From NCBI GenBank assembly GCA_934149365.1, contig CAKPEI010000002.1, forward strand, positions 62,001 to 126,000: 64,000 bases of DNA, in the 5' to 3' direction. The DNA is from an uncultured Clostridia bacterium (GTDB lineage: Bacteria; Bacillota; Clostridia; TANB77; CAG-465). Shown here piece after piece: positions 44,074 to 53,007 of the stretch. A program made the position numbers and the translations under genes. Within the stretch, counting starts at the first letter, position 1; each line of letters begins with the position of its first letter. A model generated the notes under the pieces. That model did no database searches, was not told the DNA's origin, and saw nothing but the letters and a program-made list of their open reading frames with translations.

Positions 44074-45090
44074 ATGAATATTAGGAAAACTAAAGGATTG
44101 TTTAGATGTTCAGCGGTAGTTTTTGCTATTACAATTATTTTCGCGTGGATTGCAAATACTATATTTTTTGGTATTTTATGGACGGTGGTATTGTTGGCGC
44201 TTACTATAATTTCTTCATATTTATCTAGAAATATACACAAGCTTAATCCCAGACCGGCTTCAATTGTTGCTGTGATACTTTTTGTACTTTCTATTGTCTT
44301 ACTTTCTTTTAACATTACTAGAATGACCACGAGAATGATTTCAAGAAATAACAAAATGGATCAGAAGATTACTTGTAAAATTGATGACGGTGCGAAATTA
44401 GAAAAGGAAGATGAGGATGAAAACTATGAAGAAAATGCAGCAGTGAATGAAGAAGAGAATACAGATAGTGAATATCAAGAAGGAACAGATAATCAGGATG
44501 TTCAGGTTATCGACGTCGACCCGCAACCGGTAAAGGAAAAAGTTGTTACTAAGACAGTTGAAAAACGTGTAGAAGTACCGGTTGAAAAGAGAGTTGAAGT
44601 TCCTGTAGAGAAAAAGGTTGAAGTACCTGTTGAAGTAGAAAAGAAAGTTACAGAATATGTTGAGGTACCTGTTATCGAATATGTTGAAGTTCCATCAACT
44701 ACTCCGAGCACTCCTGCACCTACACAGAAGCCATCATATAACTACACTGGCGATCCGACTGGCGGAAACTATAATGGCGGTTATGGTTATACGGGAGACC
44801 CGACTGGAGGAAGATATGGATACGGTTATACAGGTGATCCTACAGGAGGATACAACAATTCATCTTCGCTTAAAATATCTGGCCCTACAACAGTAACCCA
44901 GGGTAATTCGTATACCTATACAATAACCGGAGCTAGCAGTGTGTCTGAAAGTAGATTAAATCTTCCTGCAAATGTATCGGCAGAAAAAGTAGGCACAAAC
45001 AAATTTAAACTCTATTTTGAATCTGGCTATACGGGTAGCTATTCAATTGGATATGGTTCTGCTAGTATTAATATTAAAGTAAAAGCATAG
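44074..45090 (+). CDS. Membrane protein with EVPVEK and YTGDPTGG repeats
   Basis: The 338-residue protein starts with three hydrophobic helices (about 10-30, 32-50, 60-82), then an acidic stretch (about 110-145), a region of repeated VEVPVEK units (about 165-205), a Pro/Thr linker, three YTGDPTGG units spaced by Gly/Tyr-rich sequence (about 226-268), and an Ig-like C-terminal part (ISGPTTVTQGNSYTYTI). The EVPVEK region could form an extended stalk. The coding DNA uses more C/G-ending codons than its neighbours. I recognise no family for the whole; it is probably a cell-envelope protein. Confidence 0.72.
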   Translation: MNIRKTKGLFRCSAVVFAITIIFAWIANTIFFGILWTVVLLALTIISSYLSRNIHKLNPRPASIVAVILFVLSIVLLSFNITRMTTRMISRNNKMDQKITCKIDDGAKLEKEDEDENYEENAAVNEEENTDSEYQEGTDNQDVQVIDVDPQPVKEKVVTKTVEKRVEVPVEKRVEVPVEKKVEVPVEVEKKVTEYVEVPVIEYVEVPSTTPSTPAPTQKPSYNYTGDPTGGNYNGGYGYTGDPTGGRYGYGYTGDPTGGYNNSSSLKISGPTTVTQGNSYTYTITGASSVSESRLNLPANVSAEKVGTNKFKLYFESGYTGSYSIGYGSASINIKVKA

Positions 45091-45096
45091 GCTTTA

Positions 45097-45129
45097 AATC
45101 TTGTCTAACATGTTTAGACAAGATTTTTT
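45097..45129 (+). terminator. Terminator before spoIIA
   Basis: AATCTTGTCTAA and TTAGACAAGATT form a perfect 12-bp stem with a T run. Confidence 0.92.
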
Positions 45130-45197
45130 CTTGTCTCTTTCAACTTTCGACAAATAATTCGTATTTACTAATGTATAATGGTACGCGAGGTGATAAA

Positions 45198-45503
45198 ATG
45201 AAGTGCGAATATGATAAGGAACATGAGAGATTAAAAATTGAACTTTCCGAAGAAATTGATATGGGAATGTGCAAAACTCTTAGAAATATAATGGATGGAT
45301 ATATAATAAAATATAGTCCTAAAGAATGTGTACTTGATTTAGAAAAAGTGAATTTTATGGATAGCTCAGGTCTAGGCCTTATAATGGGAAGATATAATTT
45401 AATAAAGATGCTTAATTCTAAAATGACGATATTAAATCCAGGAGAACCAATTAAAAAAATTCTCTCAATGACAGAACTTTCTAAAGATATAAAAATAGTA
45501 TAG
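45198..45503 (+). CDS. spoIIAA: Anti-sigma F factor antagonist
   Basis: The 102-residue STAS-domain protein has the phosphorylation motif FMDSSGLG (Ser56/57). When dephosphorylated it releases sigma F from SpoIIAB. ATG 45198 follows GAGGTGAT; the frame continues upstream to 45171 without a site. It begins the spoIIA operon. Confidence 0.92.
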   Translation: MKCEYDKEHERLKIELSEEIDMGMCKTLRNIMDGYIIKYSPKECVLDLEKVNFMDSSGLGLIMGRYNLIKMLNSKMTILNPGEPIKKILSMTELSKDIKIV

Positions 45504-45511
45504 GTGGTAAT

Positions 45512-45985
45512 ATGAATAATAAAATAAAAATAGAAATAGACAATTTACTTTCAAATGTTTCTGTTGCAAGAGTAGCTTTAACTTCGTTTATATCTAGTGA
45601 AAATGTTTCATTAGATGAAATAATGGAAATAAAAACTGCGATATCTGAAGCTATAACAAACAGCATTGAACATGCGTATTCAGATGAAATTAATAAAGTA
45701 GTAATTAGTGCAAAGATTTTTGAAATGGATCAAATGCGTTATTTATCGATTGTAATAGAAGATTTTGGAAAAGGAATAGAAGATGTTGAACTTGCAACTA
45801 CTCCAGGTTTTACTACTAAGCCAGAACTAGAACATGCTGGTATGGGCTTTACTATAATGGAGACTTTTATGGATGAAGTCATAATTGACTCTGCTTTGGG
45901 AAAAGGTACGAAAATAACATTAACTAAAAAATTGAAATCTAAGGAAACTAACAATTCTAACGGGGGAGAAAAAGAAAATGAGTGA
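45512..45985 (+). CDS. spoIIAB: Anti-sigma F factor (serine kinase)
   Basis: The 157-residue GHKL kinase has the N-box region EIKTAISEAITNSIEHAY, the ATP-lid motif DFGKGIEDVE and GMGFTIMETFMDEV. It phosphorylates SpoIIAA and holds sigma F inactive. It starts 8 bases after spoIIAA. Its stop overlaps the next gene by 8 bases. Confidence 0.94.
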   Translation: MNNKIKIEIDNLLSNVSVARVALTSFISSENVSLDEIMEIKTAISEAITNSIEHAYSDEINKVVISAKIFEMDQMRYLSIVIEDFGKGIEDVELATTPGFTTKPELEHAGMGFTIMETFMDEVIIDSALGKGTKITLTKKLKSKETNNSNGGEKENE

Positions 45986-46253
45986 GACACTAATATGTGA
46001 AAGCACAATTCTTGGATACAAGTATAAATATTTTTTGATTGAAAAGCTTTGTAAAATAGAAAGCGTTGGTCCAATTTTAAGATATGGCATTAAGGTTAAA
46101 GAATATGATGTAAAAGGAAAACTAATAGATAGTAAAGCTATATGCGATATATTTGGAAATAAAATTAAAATGATAAAAGCAATAGGTATTTTAAAGAAAC
46201 TTCAAGTTACCCCTATAACATTAGAAGATGTAGTTATAGATAATATTTACTAA
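45978..46253 (+). CDS. DUF6514-like protein in the spoIIA operon
   Basis: The 91-residue protein resembles, by its pattern of YKYKYFLIEK, RYGIKVKEYD and LKKLQVTPITLEDVVIDNI, the uncharacterised clostridial family DUF6514 (from memory, not searched). It overlaps spoIIAB by 8 bases, with GGGGGAG upstream, and occupies the place where sigF (spoIIAC) is normally found. Its terminator follows immediately, so sigF is not in this operon. Confidence 0.6.
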   Translation: MSETLICESTILGYKYKYFLIEKLCKIESVGPILRYGIKVKEYDVKGKLIDSKAICDIFGNKIKMIKAIGILKKLQVTPITLEDVVIDNIY

Positions 46254-46279
46254 GGTGTCCTCAAAGAGACATCTTTTTT
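46252..46279 (+). terminator. Terminator of the spoIIA operon
   Basis: AAGGTGTC and GACATCTT pair with one G-T, followed by six T. It overlaps the stop codon. Confidence 0.85.
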
Positions 46280-46280
46280 C

Positions 46281-46309
46281 TTGCAAATTAACATAATAAA
46301 TGATATCAT
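46281..46309 (+). promoter_or_regulatory. Promoter of rluD
   Basis: TTGCAA (46281-46286), 17 bases, TATCAT (46304-46309), immediately after the terminator. Confidence 0.65.
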
Positions 46310-46332
46310 ATTACATAGGTGAATTTTAAAAT

Positions 46333-47253
46333 ATGGAAAAGATAATAGTAAGTGAGGGTGTATCACAGAGAATAGATCAGTATTTGAATGAAAAAAATAA
46401 TGAATGGACAAGATCTTACATCCAAAAACTTATATCAGAAGATAAAATTAAGGTAAATGGAAAAAGCATTAAAGCTTCATATAAAGTAAAGAAAAACGAT
46501 GTAATAGAAATAGAGGAAGTAGAGGTAAAAGATGCAGAAATACTTCCTGAAGATATTCCTTTAGATGTGGTGTATGAAGATGAAGATATAGTTATAGTAA
46601 ATAAACCTAAGGGTATGGTAGTACATCCTGGAAATGGCAATTATAGTGGAACTATGGTAAATTCATTAATGTATTCACATAAAGGGGAACTTTCAGGTAT
46701 TAATGGCGTTGTAAGACCTGGAATAGTACATAGAATAGATAAAGATACAAGTGGATTATTAGTTGTTGCTAAAAATGATAAAGCACATAAGGTATTAGCA
46801 GACAAGTTTAAGGAACATGATATAACAAGAGAATATATCTGTTTAGTTAAAGGCATAATTCCAAAAGATAATATAACAATTAATCTTCCAATAGGAAGAA
46901 GTGATAAAGACAGAAAAAAGATGGCAGTTACTAAGAAAAATTCTAGAAATGCCATAACCCATATTAAAGTGATAAAGAGATTTAAAAAGTCAGGATATAC
47001 ATTAGTTAGTGCTAAATTAGAAACAGGAAGAACACACCAAATAAGAGTGCATATGTCGTACATAGGCTACCCTATAGTTGGAGATGATGTTTATAGCAAG
47101 GGAACTAATGAATTTGGAATAACAGGTCAAATGCTCCATGCAAAAATACTTGGTTTTATACATCCTGTAAAAGATAAATATATGGAGTGGGAAGTAGAGC
47201 CTCCAAAACAATTTATAGATGTTATAGAAACGCTAGAAAAAAGAGAACTATAA
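46333..47253 (+). CDS. rluD: RluD-type pseudouridine synthase
   Basis: The 306-residue protein has an N-terminal S4 domain (RIDQYLNEKNNEWTRSYIQKLI) and the RluA-family catalytic motif HRIDKDTSGLLVVAKN with the catalytic Asp, then GRTHQIRVHMSYIGYPIVGD. It probably modifies the helix-69 region of 23S rRNA. Exact specificity in the family is inferred. Confidence 0.88.
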   Translation: MEKIIVSEGVSQRIDQYLNEKNNEWTRSYIQKLISEDKIKVNGKSIKASYKVKKNDVIEIEEVEVKDAEILPEDIPLDVVYEDEDIVIVNKPKGMVVHPGNGNYSGTMVNSLMYSHKGELSGINGVVRPGIVHRIDKDTSGLLVVAKNDKAHKVLADKFKEHDITREYICLVKGIIPKDNITINLPIGRSDKDRKKMAVTKKNSRNAITHIKVIKRFKKSGYTLVSAKLETGRTHQIRVHMSYIGYPIVGDDVYSKGTNEFGITGQMLHAKILGFIHPVKDKYMEWEVEPPKQFIDVIETLEKREL

Positions 47254-47353
47254 ATTAAGGCTTGATATATATGATAATATACCAAGCCAATTTATATTAA
47301 ACACAAGCTTATGATAATATAGTATATGATGTTTAGTCCTAGGTGGTGAGAAA

Positions 47354-48052
47354 ATGAATGAAATAAGACTTAATAAATATATAGCTAGTTCAGGAATATG
47401 TTCTAGAAGAATGGCGGATAAGTTAATAGACGAAAAGAAAGTTAAAGTAAATAATAAAATTGTGATAGAAAAAGGAACAGTTGTAGATAAAGAAAAAGAC
47501 GTAATAAAAGTAAATAACAAGGTAATAAGAATTCAAGAAGAAAAAAAATATATACTTATGAATAAACCAGTGGGATATGTGACTACTTCAAAAGAGCAGT
47601 TTAATAGACCTTGTGTGTTAGATATAATAGCTGAAAAAAATAGGGTATATCCAGTTGGAAGACTAGATATGGATACTTCAGGGCTGTTAATCTTAACTAA
47701 TGATGGGGATATAACAAACAAAATAACACACCCTAAAAATCATATATGTAAGACGTATGAGGTAATAACTAAAAGCAATTTAAGCCTAGAGGATATGCAA
47801 AGATTAGAAAGTGGTGTGGATATAGGTGGATATGTTACTATGCCTGCAAAGGTTCAAAAAATAAAAGAGAATAAATATAAAATAACAATATCAGAGGGAA
47901 AAAATAGACAGGTCAGAAAAATGTTTGAAAGTGTTGGAAATAAAGTAGAGAGACTAAAGAGAATAAGTATTGGAAAGTTGACATTAGATGGCATTGATGT
48001 GGGTAAATATAAATACGTAAGCTATGAAGAGATGCAAAAAGTGTTTATGTAA
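47354..48052 (+). CDS. RluB/RsuA-family pseudouridine synthase
   Basis: The 232-residue protein begins with an S4 domain (RLNKYIASSGICSRRMADKLI) and carries VGRLDMDTSGLLILTNDGD with the catalytic Asp, and GKNRQVRKMFESVG. It lies 100 bases after rluD; AGGTGG precedes the ATG. Most similar by eye to RluB; the target base is inferred. Confidence 0.88.
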   Translation: MNEIRLNKYIASSGICSRRMADKLIDEKKVKVNNKIVIEKGTVVDKEKDVIKVNNKVIRIQEEKKYILMNKPVGYVTTSKEQFNRPCVLDIIAEKNRVYPVGRLDMDTSGLLILTNDGDITNKITHPKNHICKTYEVITKSNLSLEDMQRLESGVDIGGYVTMPAKVQKIKENKYKITISEGKNRQVRKMFESVGNKVERLKRISIGKLTLDGIDVGKYKYVSYEEMQKVFM

Positions 48053-48058
48053 AAAAAT

Positions 48059-48091
48059 AGAGCAAATGTAGTAAAATACAAATGCTCTTTT
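48059..48091. terminator. Terminator between convergent rluB-like and rpsU genes
   Basis: AGAGCA...TGCTCT arms with a partly paired centre; T residues follow on the plus strand. Moderate. Confidence 0.6.
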
Positions 48092-48095
48092 ATTA

Positions 48096-48269
48096 TTAAT
48101 GTTTTCTTTTTCTTGCAGCTTCTGCTTTCTTTTTTCTTTTCACACTAGGTTTTTCATAGTGTTCTCTTTTCTTTATTTCTGCAAGCACACCGTACTTAGC
48201 ACATTGCTTTTTGAAACGTTGCAATGCATTATCTAAACTTTCATTATCTTTTATTTTTATTCCTGGCAT
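48096..48269 (-). CDS. rpsU: 30S ribosomal protein S21
   Basis: The reverse strand encodes a 57-residue protein starting MPGIKIKDNESLDNALQRFK and ending in a lysine/arginine-rich tail (RKKKAEAARKRKH), the standard S21. AGGAGG lies upstream of the ATG on the minus strand. The 48270-48473 stretch upstream is AT-rich; no further gene is seen. Confidence 0.96.
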   Translation of the reverse strand: MPGIKIKDNESLDNALQRFKKQCAKYGVLAEIKKREHYEKPSVKRKKKAEAARKRKH

Positions 48270-48473
48270 ATATATTCCCTCCTTTCAGTGGGAAATACTT
48301 ATGTTTAATATCAATTTAATTAAAGTATTTCAAAATTACTAGTAAATTATACTATAATATGTTAAACAAGTCAAGCATTTTGCGACATTAATTCATGTAT
48401 AAATAAACATAATTTGTTATATATTATATAAGGTGAAAATATTTATAATTGAAAGATTAATGAAACTATTTAA

Positions 48474-48502
48474 TTGACTTTAAAGAATATATATAGTAAG
48501 AT
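48474..48502 (+). promoter_or_regulatory. Promoter of ctpA
   Basis: TTGACT (48474-48479), 17 bases, TAAGAT (48497-48502). Confidence 0.6.
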
Positions 48503-48525
48503 ATATTAATAGTGGAGGAAGGAAA

Positions 48526-49740
48526 ATGAAATTAAAATTAGATTATAAAAAGATAATATCTGAAGTTATAACAGCTTCCCTTATAATTATAATATCTGGT
48601 ATAGCTATATATTCTTTTATTGTAATTTCAGATCAAAATGTAGACGTATATAATAGCAGTCCAAAAGTAGACGCAATAAAGGGCAATAACAAAATACAAG
48701 AGGTTTTATCTATAATACAGAGTAAGTATATGGAAGATGTAGATGTAAACAAACTCGTAGACGGAGCAATAGAGGGAATATTTGACTCTATAGAAGATAA
48801 TTACACAAGATATATAACTCCAGAAGAATATGAGGAAATGCTTAAAGAAGGAAACGAAGAATATGTAGGAATAGGCGTACATATAGCTCAAAATGCTAAA
48901 ACAGGAAATATGGTAATAATAAGTGTAATGCCTAATTCACCAGCTAAGGAAGCAGGAATTTTATCAGGAGATATTATAGTAAGTGTAGATGATAAAGTTG
49001 TTACATCAGATAATTACAGTGAAGTTGTTAGTGACCTTAAAGGTAAAGAGGGAACTACTGCTAAATTAGTTATTCAAAGAGGAGAAGAAAAACTAGAAAA
49101 AGTAGTAACAAGAAAGAAAATAACTTCAAATAATGTTGAGTCTGATGTTATAGATGGAAAGTACGGATATATTAGAATTCTTGAATTTGAAAATAATATA
49201 TATAATCAATTTAAGGAAGAATATACAAAACTTATGGAGCAAAACAAAGTTAAGGGCTTAATAATAGATCTTAGAAATAACCCAGGAGGAATTGTTTCAG
49301 AAACAGTTAAAATCGCAGATTTATTATGTGGTGAAGGCAAGATAGTAGAAACTGTTTATAGAGACGGAAGTAAAAAAGTGTATACTTCTGATGCAGCAAA
49401 TAAATGTACAGTTCCATTGGTAGTTCTTGTTAACGAAAATAGTGCTAGTGCTTCAGAAATTTTAGCCGGTGCTATAAAAGACTTAAAACAAGGTACTTTA
49501 GTAGGAAAGAAAACATTTGGAAAAGGTATTGTTCAATCAATAGTTCCTTTAAATGAAGGTGGAGCAGTAAGCGTTACTACAGCAAAATATTATACTGCTT
49601 CTGGAGTTGAAATACATGGAAATGGAATTAAGCCAGATGTAGAAGTTGATATATCTGATGCAAATAGAGGAATAACAGTAGACTATAACAAAGATGAACA
49701 ACTTAGAAAAGCAGTTGAAATACTAAATAATGCAAAATAG
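48526..49740 (+). CDS. ctpA: Carboxyl-terminal processing serine protease (S41)
   Basis: The 404-residue protein has a membrane anchor (about 13-34), a PDZ domain (about 110-195, NSPAKEAGILSGDIIVSVDD), and the S41 catalytic region with Ser308 in NENSASASE and Lys333 in TFGKG. It acts outside the membrane on C-termini of exported proteins. In spore formers the family includes the SpoIVB-pathway protease CtpB, which would fit the nearby sporulation genes, but that assignment is inference. Confidence 0.92.
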   Translation: MKLKLDYKKIISEVITASLIIIISGIAIYSFIVISDQNVDVYNSSPKVDAIKGNNKIQEVLSIIQSKYMEDVDVNKLVDGAIEGIFDSIEDNYTRYITPEEYEEMLKEGNEEYVGIGVHIAQNAKTGNMVIISVMPNSPAKEAGILSGDIIVSVDDKVVTSDNYSEVVSDLKGKEGTTAKLVIQRGEEKLEKVVTRKKITSNNVESDVIDGKYGYIRILEFENNIYNQFKEEYTKLMEQNKVKGLIIDLRNNPGGIVSETVKIADLLCGEGKIVETVYRDGSKKVYTSDAANKCTVPLVVLVNENSASASEILAGAIKDLKQGTLVGKKTFGKGIVQSIVPLNEGGAVSVTTAKYYTASGVEIHGNGIKPDVEVDISDANRGITVDYNKDEQLRKAVEILNNAK

Positions 49741-49828
49741 TAATTTGTAACCAAAATATTAACAAATTGTAATTTAAATATATATTAACAATACAATTAG
49801 CAAAAAAGATTACATAAAAATGAAATAT

Positions 49829-49855
49829 AAGGACCTACATAAGGTCCTTTTTTTT
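49829..49855 (+). terminator. Terminator after ctpA
   Basis: AAGGACCT and AGGTCCTT form a perfect 8-bp stem followed by T8; the T tail runs into the next -35. Confidence 0.92.
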
Positions 49856-49882
49856 GACAATATTTTGCAAATATGCTATAAT
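49854..49882 (+). promoter_or_regulatory. Consensus promoter of veg
   Basis: TTGACA (49854-49859), 17 bases, TATAAT (49877-49882), an exact consensus. The veg promoter is also very strong in Bacillus. Confidence 0.9.
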
Positions 49883-49912
49883 GCCTGCTAGTAGAGGTTA
49901 AGAGGTGATGAT

Positions 49913-50203
49913 ATGATTTCTAAAAATTCATTACTAGAAGTTAAAAAACATATGGAAAGTTGTATTGGTCAGGAGATATATATTAGAGCTAATCTCGGAA
50001 GAAATAAGCAAGTAGAAAAAGTAGGCGTAATTGACGGTGTGTTTCCAAATCTTTTCGTAGTAAAAGAGCAAGATACAGAACATAAGATGTCATATACATA
50101 TGCCGATCTTCTTACAAATAGTTTAGAAATAACTATGCGTGAAACTGGAGAGCCTGTCATCGATTATGAGGTGGACTTGCCAAAAAAATATACAAGACTG
50201 TAA
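49913..50203 (+). CDS. veg: Veg family protein
   Basis: The 96-residue protein has LLEVKKHMESCIGQEIYIRANLGRNK and FVVKEQDTEHKMSYTYADLLT, typical of Veg (DUF1021). In Bacillus it affects biofilm and spore outgrowth; the molecular role is unclear. AAGAGGTGATG precedes the ATG. Confidence 0.9.
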   Translation: MISKNSLLEVKKHMESCIGQEIYIRANLGRNKQVEKVGVIDGVFPNLFVVKEQDTEHKMSYTYADLLTNSLEITMRETGEPVIDYEVDLPKKYTRL

Positions 50204-50225
50204 ATTTTTAAACAGATTTATATAG

Positions 50226-50260
50226 GACATTATCATTAATTTGGTAATGTCTGTTTTTTT
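50226..50260 (+). terminator. Terminator after veg
   Basis: GACATTATC and GGTAATGTC (one G-T) with a T8 tail. Confidence 0.88.
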
Positions 50261-50318
50261 ATGTAATAATTTTCTGCTAGATAAATATATATGTAGTAAA
50301 GAAATAAGGAGGTACAAC

Positions 50319-51845
50319 ATGCCAGTAAGTATAGATAAACAGAAATTAATTGTAAACAAAAATATAGTAAAGGGAGCAAATACAACATGGATAGAGCAAG
50401 ATATTTTAGTTCCCGATACTAAGCCTGATGTTATGAAGATAATAAGGATAGATAGTAAGGTGTATATTGGGACAAAAGAGGTATCAGATGGAAGTATAAA
50501 AGTTACAGGACAAATAACATACTATATAATTTATTTGGCTATGGACGGGAATATAAGAGGAATAAATATGACATATCCATATGTTAAAGTTATTGAGGAC
50601 AAAAATGTAAAAAAAGATATGAGACTTAGAATGAATGCAATAGTTCGAAATGTTATTTATTCTCTTCCAAATGAAAGAAAAATATCTGTAAAAACAGAAG
50701 TTGTTTTTAAATACAAATTATCTGAAATAGGGGAAATTGAAATACTAAATACAATAAGTGATTGTGAAGGTTTAGAATGCAAGATGTCAAAAGATAGCTT
50801 CTTTAACGTGCTAGAATACAAAACAGAAATGATAGAAGCAAATGAAGATGTGATGCTTCCAGAGGCTATGCCAGGAGTGAATGAAATATTAAGAGTTTCA
50901 AACGAAATAGTTAACACTGAATACAAAATAAGCTATAATAAAATTCTTGTAAAAGGAGATGTAAAAACTAATATCGTATATACATCTTCAGATGATAGTG
51001 GGGAAATGTATAGTTATGAAGTAAATTTGCCATTTACAGGTATGATAGAATTCTCTAATATATCAGATAACTCTAAGTTCGATATACAATATGCACTTAA
51101 GAGTTTTGATATATCGTTAGATACTTCAAATGAACCATATAGAATGATAAATATGTCAGCAGAAGTTGTAGCAGATGTATTAATGTATGAGGAAAAAGAG
51201 ATAGAATATATAGAAGATTTTTATAGTATGGAAGAAAATCTAAATTATGATAAATCTGGAATATCTATTGTAAAAAATAAAGAAAATATTGAAAAGATGA
51301 TATCAGTAAAGGATAATATAGGAAATGTTTCTGATATATCTAGACTTTTAGATTATACTGTTGATATTTCAAACCTAAATACTAAAATATCTGGTTCTAA
51401 TGTATATATTAATGGTAATATAAAAATAAATACAATGTATGAACTGGGTAAAGATAAGAAAACAGAAAGCAAGACTTATGATATGCTTGTTGATGAAACT
51501 GTGCCTATGTCAAAAGATGTAGAAGAAAAATATGTAACTGTAAATATGGAAGTTACAAAAGCTATTGTTAGGTTAGATAATGACAATATCACGGCTGATG
51601 TTGATATTATGGTAAAAGTAAATGTTGATAATGTGGAAAGTATTAATCAAATTAATGATATTAAAGAGGAAAAGGTTGATTTTTCGCAGTTCGATAGTAT
51701 GAATATATATATAGTAAAAAAGGGTGATAATCTTTGGAACATAGCTAAAAAATATAAAACTAGTGTAGCAAAGATTGCAAATACAAATGATATAGTAGAT
51801 TCAAATAAATTAGATATTGGACAGAAGCTTTTGATTATTAGGTAG
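50319..51845 (+). CDS. SPOCS (DUF3794) and LysM protein, SipL-like
   Basis: This 508-residue protein has the DUF3794/SPOCS motif WIEQDILVPDTKPDVMKII (about 25-43), at least two related blocks (EDVMLPEAMPGVNEIL near 190), and a C-terminal LysM domain (IVKKGDNLWNIAKKYKTSVAKIANTNDI). The combination matches SipL, the SpoIVA-binding protein needed for spore coat assembly in Clostridioides difficile. ATG 50319 follows AAGGAGG; the upstream frame (from 50241) overlaps the veg terminator and is not used. Confidence 0.85.
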   Translation: MPVSIDKQKLIVNKNIVKGANTTWIEQDILVPDTKPDVMKIIRIDSKVYIGTKEVSDGSIKVTGQITYYIIYLAMDGNIRGINMTYPYVKVIEDKNVKKDMRLRMNAIVRNVIYSLPNERKISVKTEVVFKYKLSEIGEIEILNTISDCEGLECKMSKDSFFNVLEYKTEMIEANEDVMLPEAMPGVNEILRVSNEIVNTEYKISYNKILVKGDVKTNIVYTSSDDSGEMYSYEVNLPFTGMIEFSNISDNSKFDIQYALKSFDISLDTSNEPYRMINMSAEVVADVLMYEEKEIEYIEDFYSMEENLNYDKSGISIVKNKENIEKMISVKDNIGNVSDISRLLDYTVDISNLNTKISGSNVYINGNIKINTMYELGKDKKTESKTYDMLVDETVPMSKDVEEKYVTVNMEVTKAIVRLDNDNITADVDIMVKVNVDNVESINQINDIKEEKVDFSQFDSMNIYIVKKGDNLWNIAKKYKTSVAKIANTNDIVDSNKLDIGQKLLIIR

Positions 51846-51849
51846 AGAT

Positions 51850-52539
51850 GTGAGAGCTAAATATTATTATAGATTGTTTGGGCAAGTGCATATAAAGAAA
51901 GCATTTGCCTTTGTCGTTATATTTATAGGTATATTCATATTAATGTATTATTATTTTGTAAATCAAGTTAGTCCAACTATAAAAACATTGTGTGATACAA
52001 GGGCTAAAGCTATTGCACTTAAAGCTACAAATGAGGCGGTTATGGAAAGACTAAATGAAATAAAGTATGATAATTTAATACATGTAACAACAAATGAAAA
52101 AGGAACTATAACAGGGCTTAATGCGGATGTCATAGAAATGAATAAATTATCAACAGAAATAACTACTGAAATACAAAAGAAATTATTAAATATTGATGAT
52201 ACAGAAATTAAAATACCTATTGGAAGGTTTTTGGGTTTATCAGTGTTTTCTGGATATGGACCTAAAATAGTAGTAAAAGCGATTCCGACTGGAAATGTTT
52301 CTGTTGATTTTAAAACAGAATTCATGTCAGAAGGAATTAATCAAACTAGACATAGAATATATTTAGAGATAAAGACCAGTGTAAGAATGGTTGCACCATT
52401 TATTAGTAATGTAGTACCATTTGAAACTAATATGACTGTTGCAGAAACAGTTATTGTAGGTGATATACCTAACACTTATTATAACTTAGAGGGAATAGAG
52501 GAAATGAATAAATTAGATACAACAGAATTTATGGAATAA
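51850..52539 (+). CDS. yunB: Sporulation protein YunB
   Basis: The 229-residue protein has one N-terminal transmembrane helix (about 18-38) and an extracytoplasmic part with LNADVIEMNKLSTEIT and GPKIVVKAIPTGNVSVDFKTEFMSEGINQTRHRIYLEI, typical of the YunB family. Mutants in Bacillus show spore defects; mechanism unknown. GTG start 5 bases after the SipL-like gene suggests coupling. Confidence 0.88.
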   Translation: MRAKYYYRLFGQVHIKKAFAFVVIFIGIFILMYYYFVNQVSPTIKTLCDTRAKAIALKATNEAVMERLNEIKYDNLIHVTTNEKGTITGLNADVIEMNKLSTEITTEIQKKLLNIDDTEIKIPIGRFLGLSVFSGYGPKIVVKAIPTGNVSVDFKTEFMSEGINQTRHRIYLEIKTSVRMVAPFISNVVPFETNMTVAETVIVGDIPNTYYNLEGIEEMNKLDTTEFME

Positions 52540-52544
52540 AAAGA

Positions 52545-52572
52545 AAACACGGAAGTAAATTCTTCCGTGTTT
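52545..52572. terminator. Bidirectional terminator between yunB and rpsI
   Basis: AAACACGGAAG and CTTCCGTGTTT form a perfect 11-bp stem; A-rich sequence on the left and T on the right suit both strands. Confidence 0.9.
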
Positions 52573-52580
52573 GAATATTC

Positions 52581-52991
52581 CTATCTCTTTGAGAATTGAG
52601 GAGCTTTTCTGGCTTTCTTTAAACCATATTTTCTTCTCTCTTTAACTCTTGAATCTCTTGTTAATAGACCATTTCTCTTAATAACTGTCTTAGCTTCTTC
52701 ACTTGTAGTAGCAAGAGCTTTTGCTATACCGTGAGCAACTGCACCAGCTTGAGATGAGAAACCGCCACCTTTAACTGTTGCTATAACATCATACTTTTCA
52801 GCAAGGTTTGCAACGTTTATAGGTTTCATTACAACTGCTTTTAAAGTTTCTAAAGAATAGAAATCATTTAAATCTTTTTTGTTTATAGTTATTTTACCAG
52901 TACCAGGTGTTATTCTAACTCTTGCTATAGATGATTTTCTTTTACCTGTAGCATATATAAATTTTTTCTCTGCATCTGCTTTTTTTGGCAT
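52581..52991 (-). CDS. rpsI: 30S ribosomal protein S9
   Basis: S9 (136 residues) has YATGKRKSSIARVRITPGTGKI and the C-terminal tail RRKYGLKKARKAPQFSKR that reaches P-site tRNA. It follows rplM by 16 bases on the minus strand. Confidence 0.97.
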   Translation of the reverse strand: MPKKADAEKKFIYATGKRKSSIARVRITPGTGKITINKKDLNDFYSLETLKAVVMKPINVANLAEKYDVIATVKGGGFSSQAGAVAHGIAKALATTSEEAKTVIKRNGLLTRDSRVKERRKYGLKKARKAPQFSKR

Positions 52992-53007
52992 CGTTAATTA
53001 CCTCCCA

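Noticed and set aside
44502..44711. Threonine/serine-rich reverse-strand frame
   Set aside because: It is the antisense of the EVPVEK repeat stalk, so its regularity is inherited from the plus-strand gene.
47255..47290. Terminator after rluD (GGCTTG...CAAGCC)
   Set aside because: The stem has a mismatch and there is no T run, so I did not list it.
50241..50318. Extended start of the SipL-like gene
   Set aside because: It overlaps the veg terminator hairpin and lacks a ribosome site; ATG 50319 has AAGGAGG.
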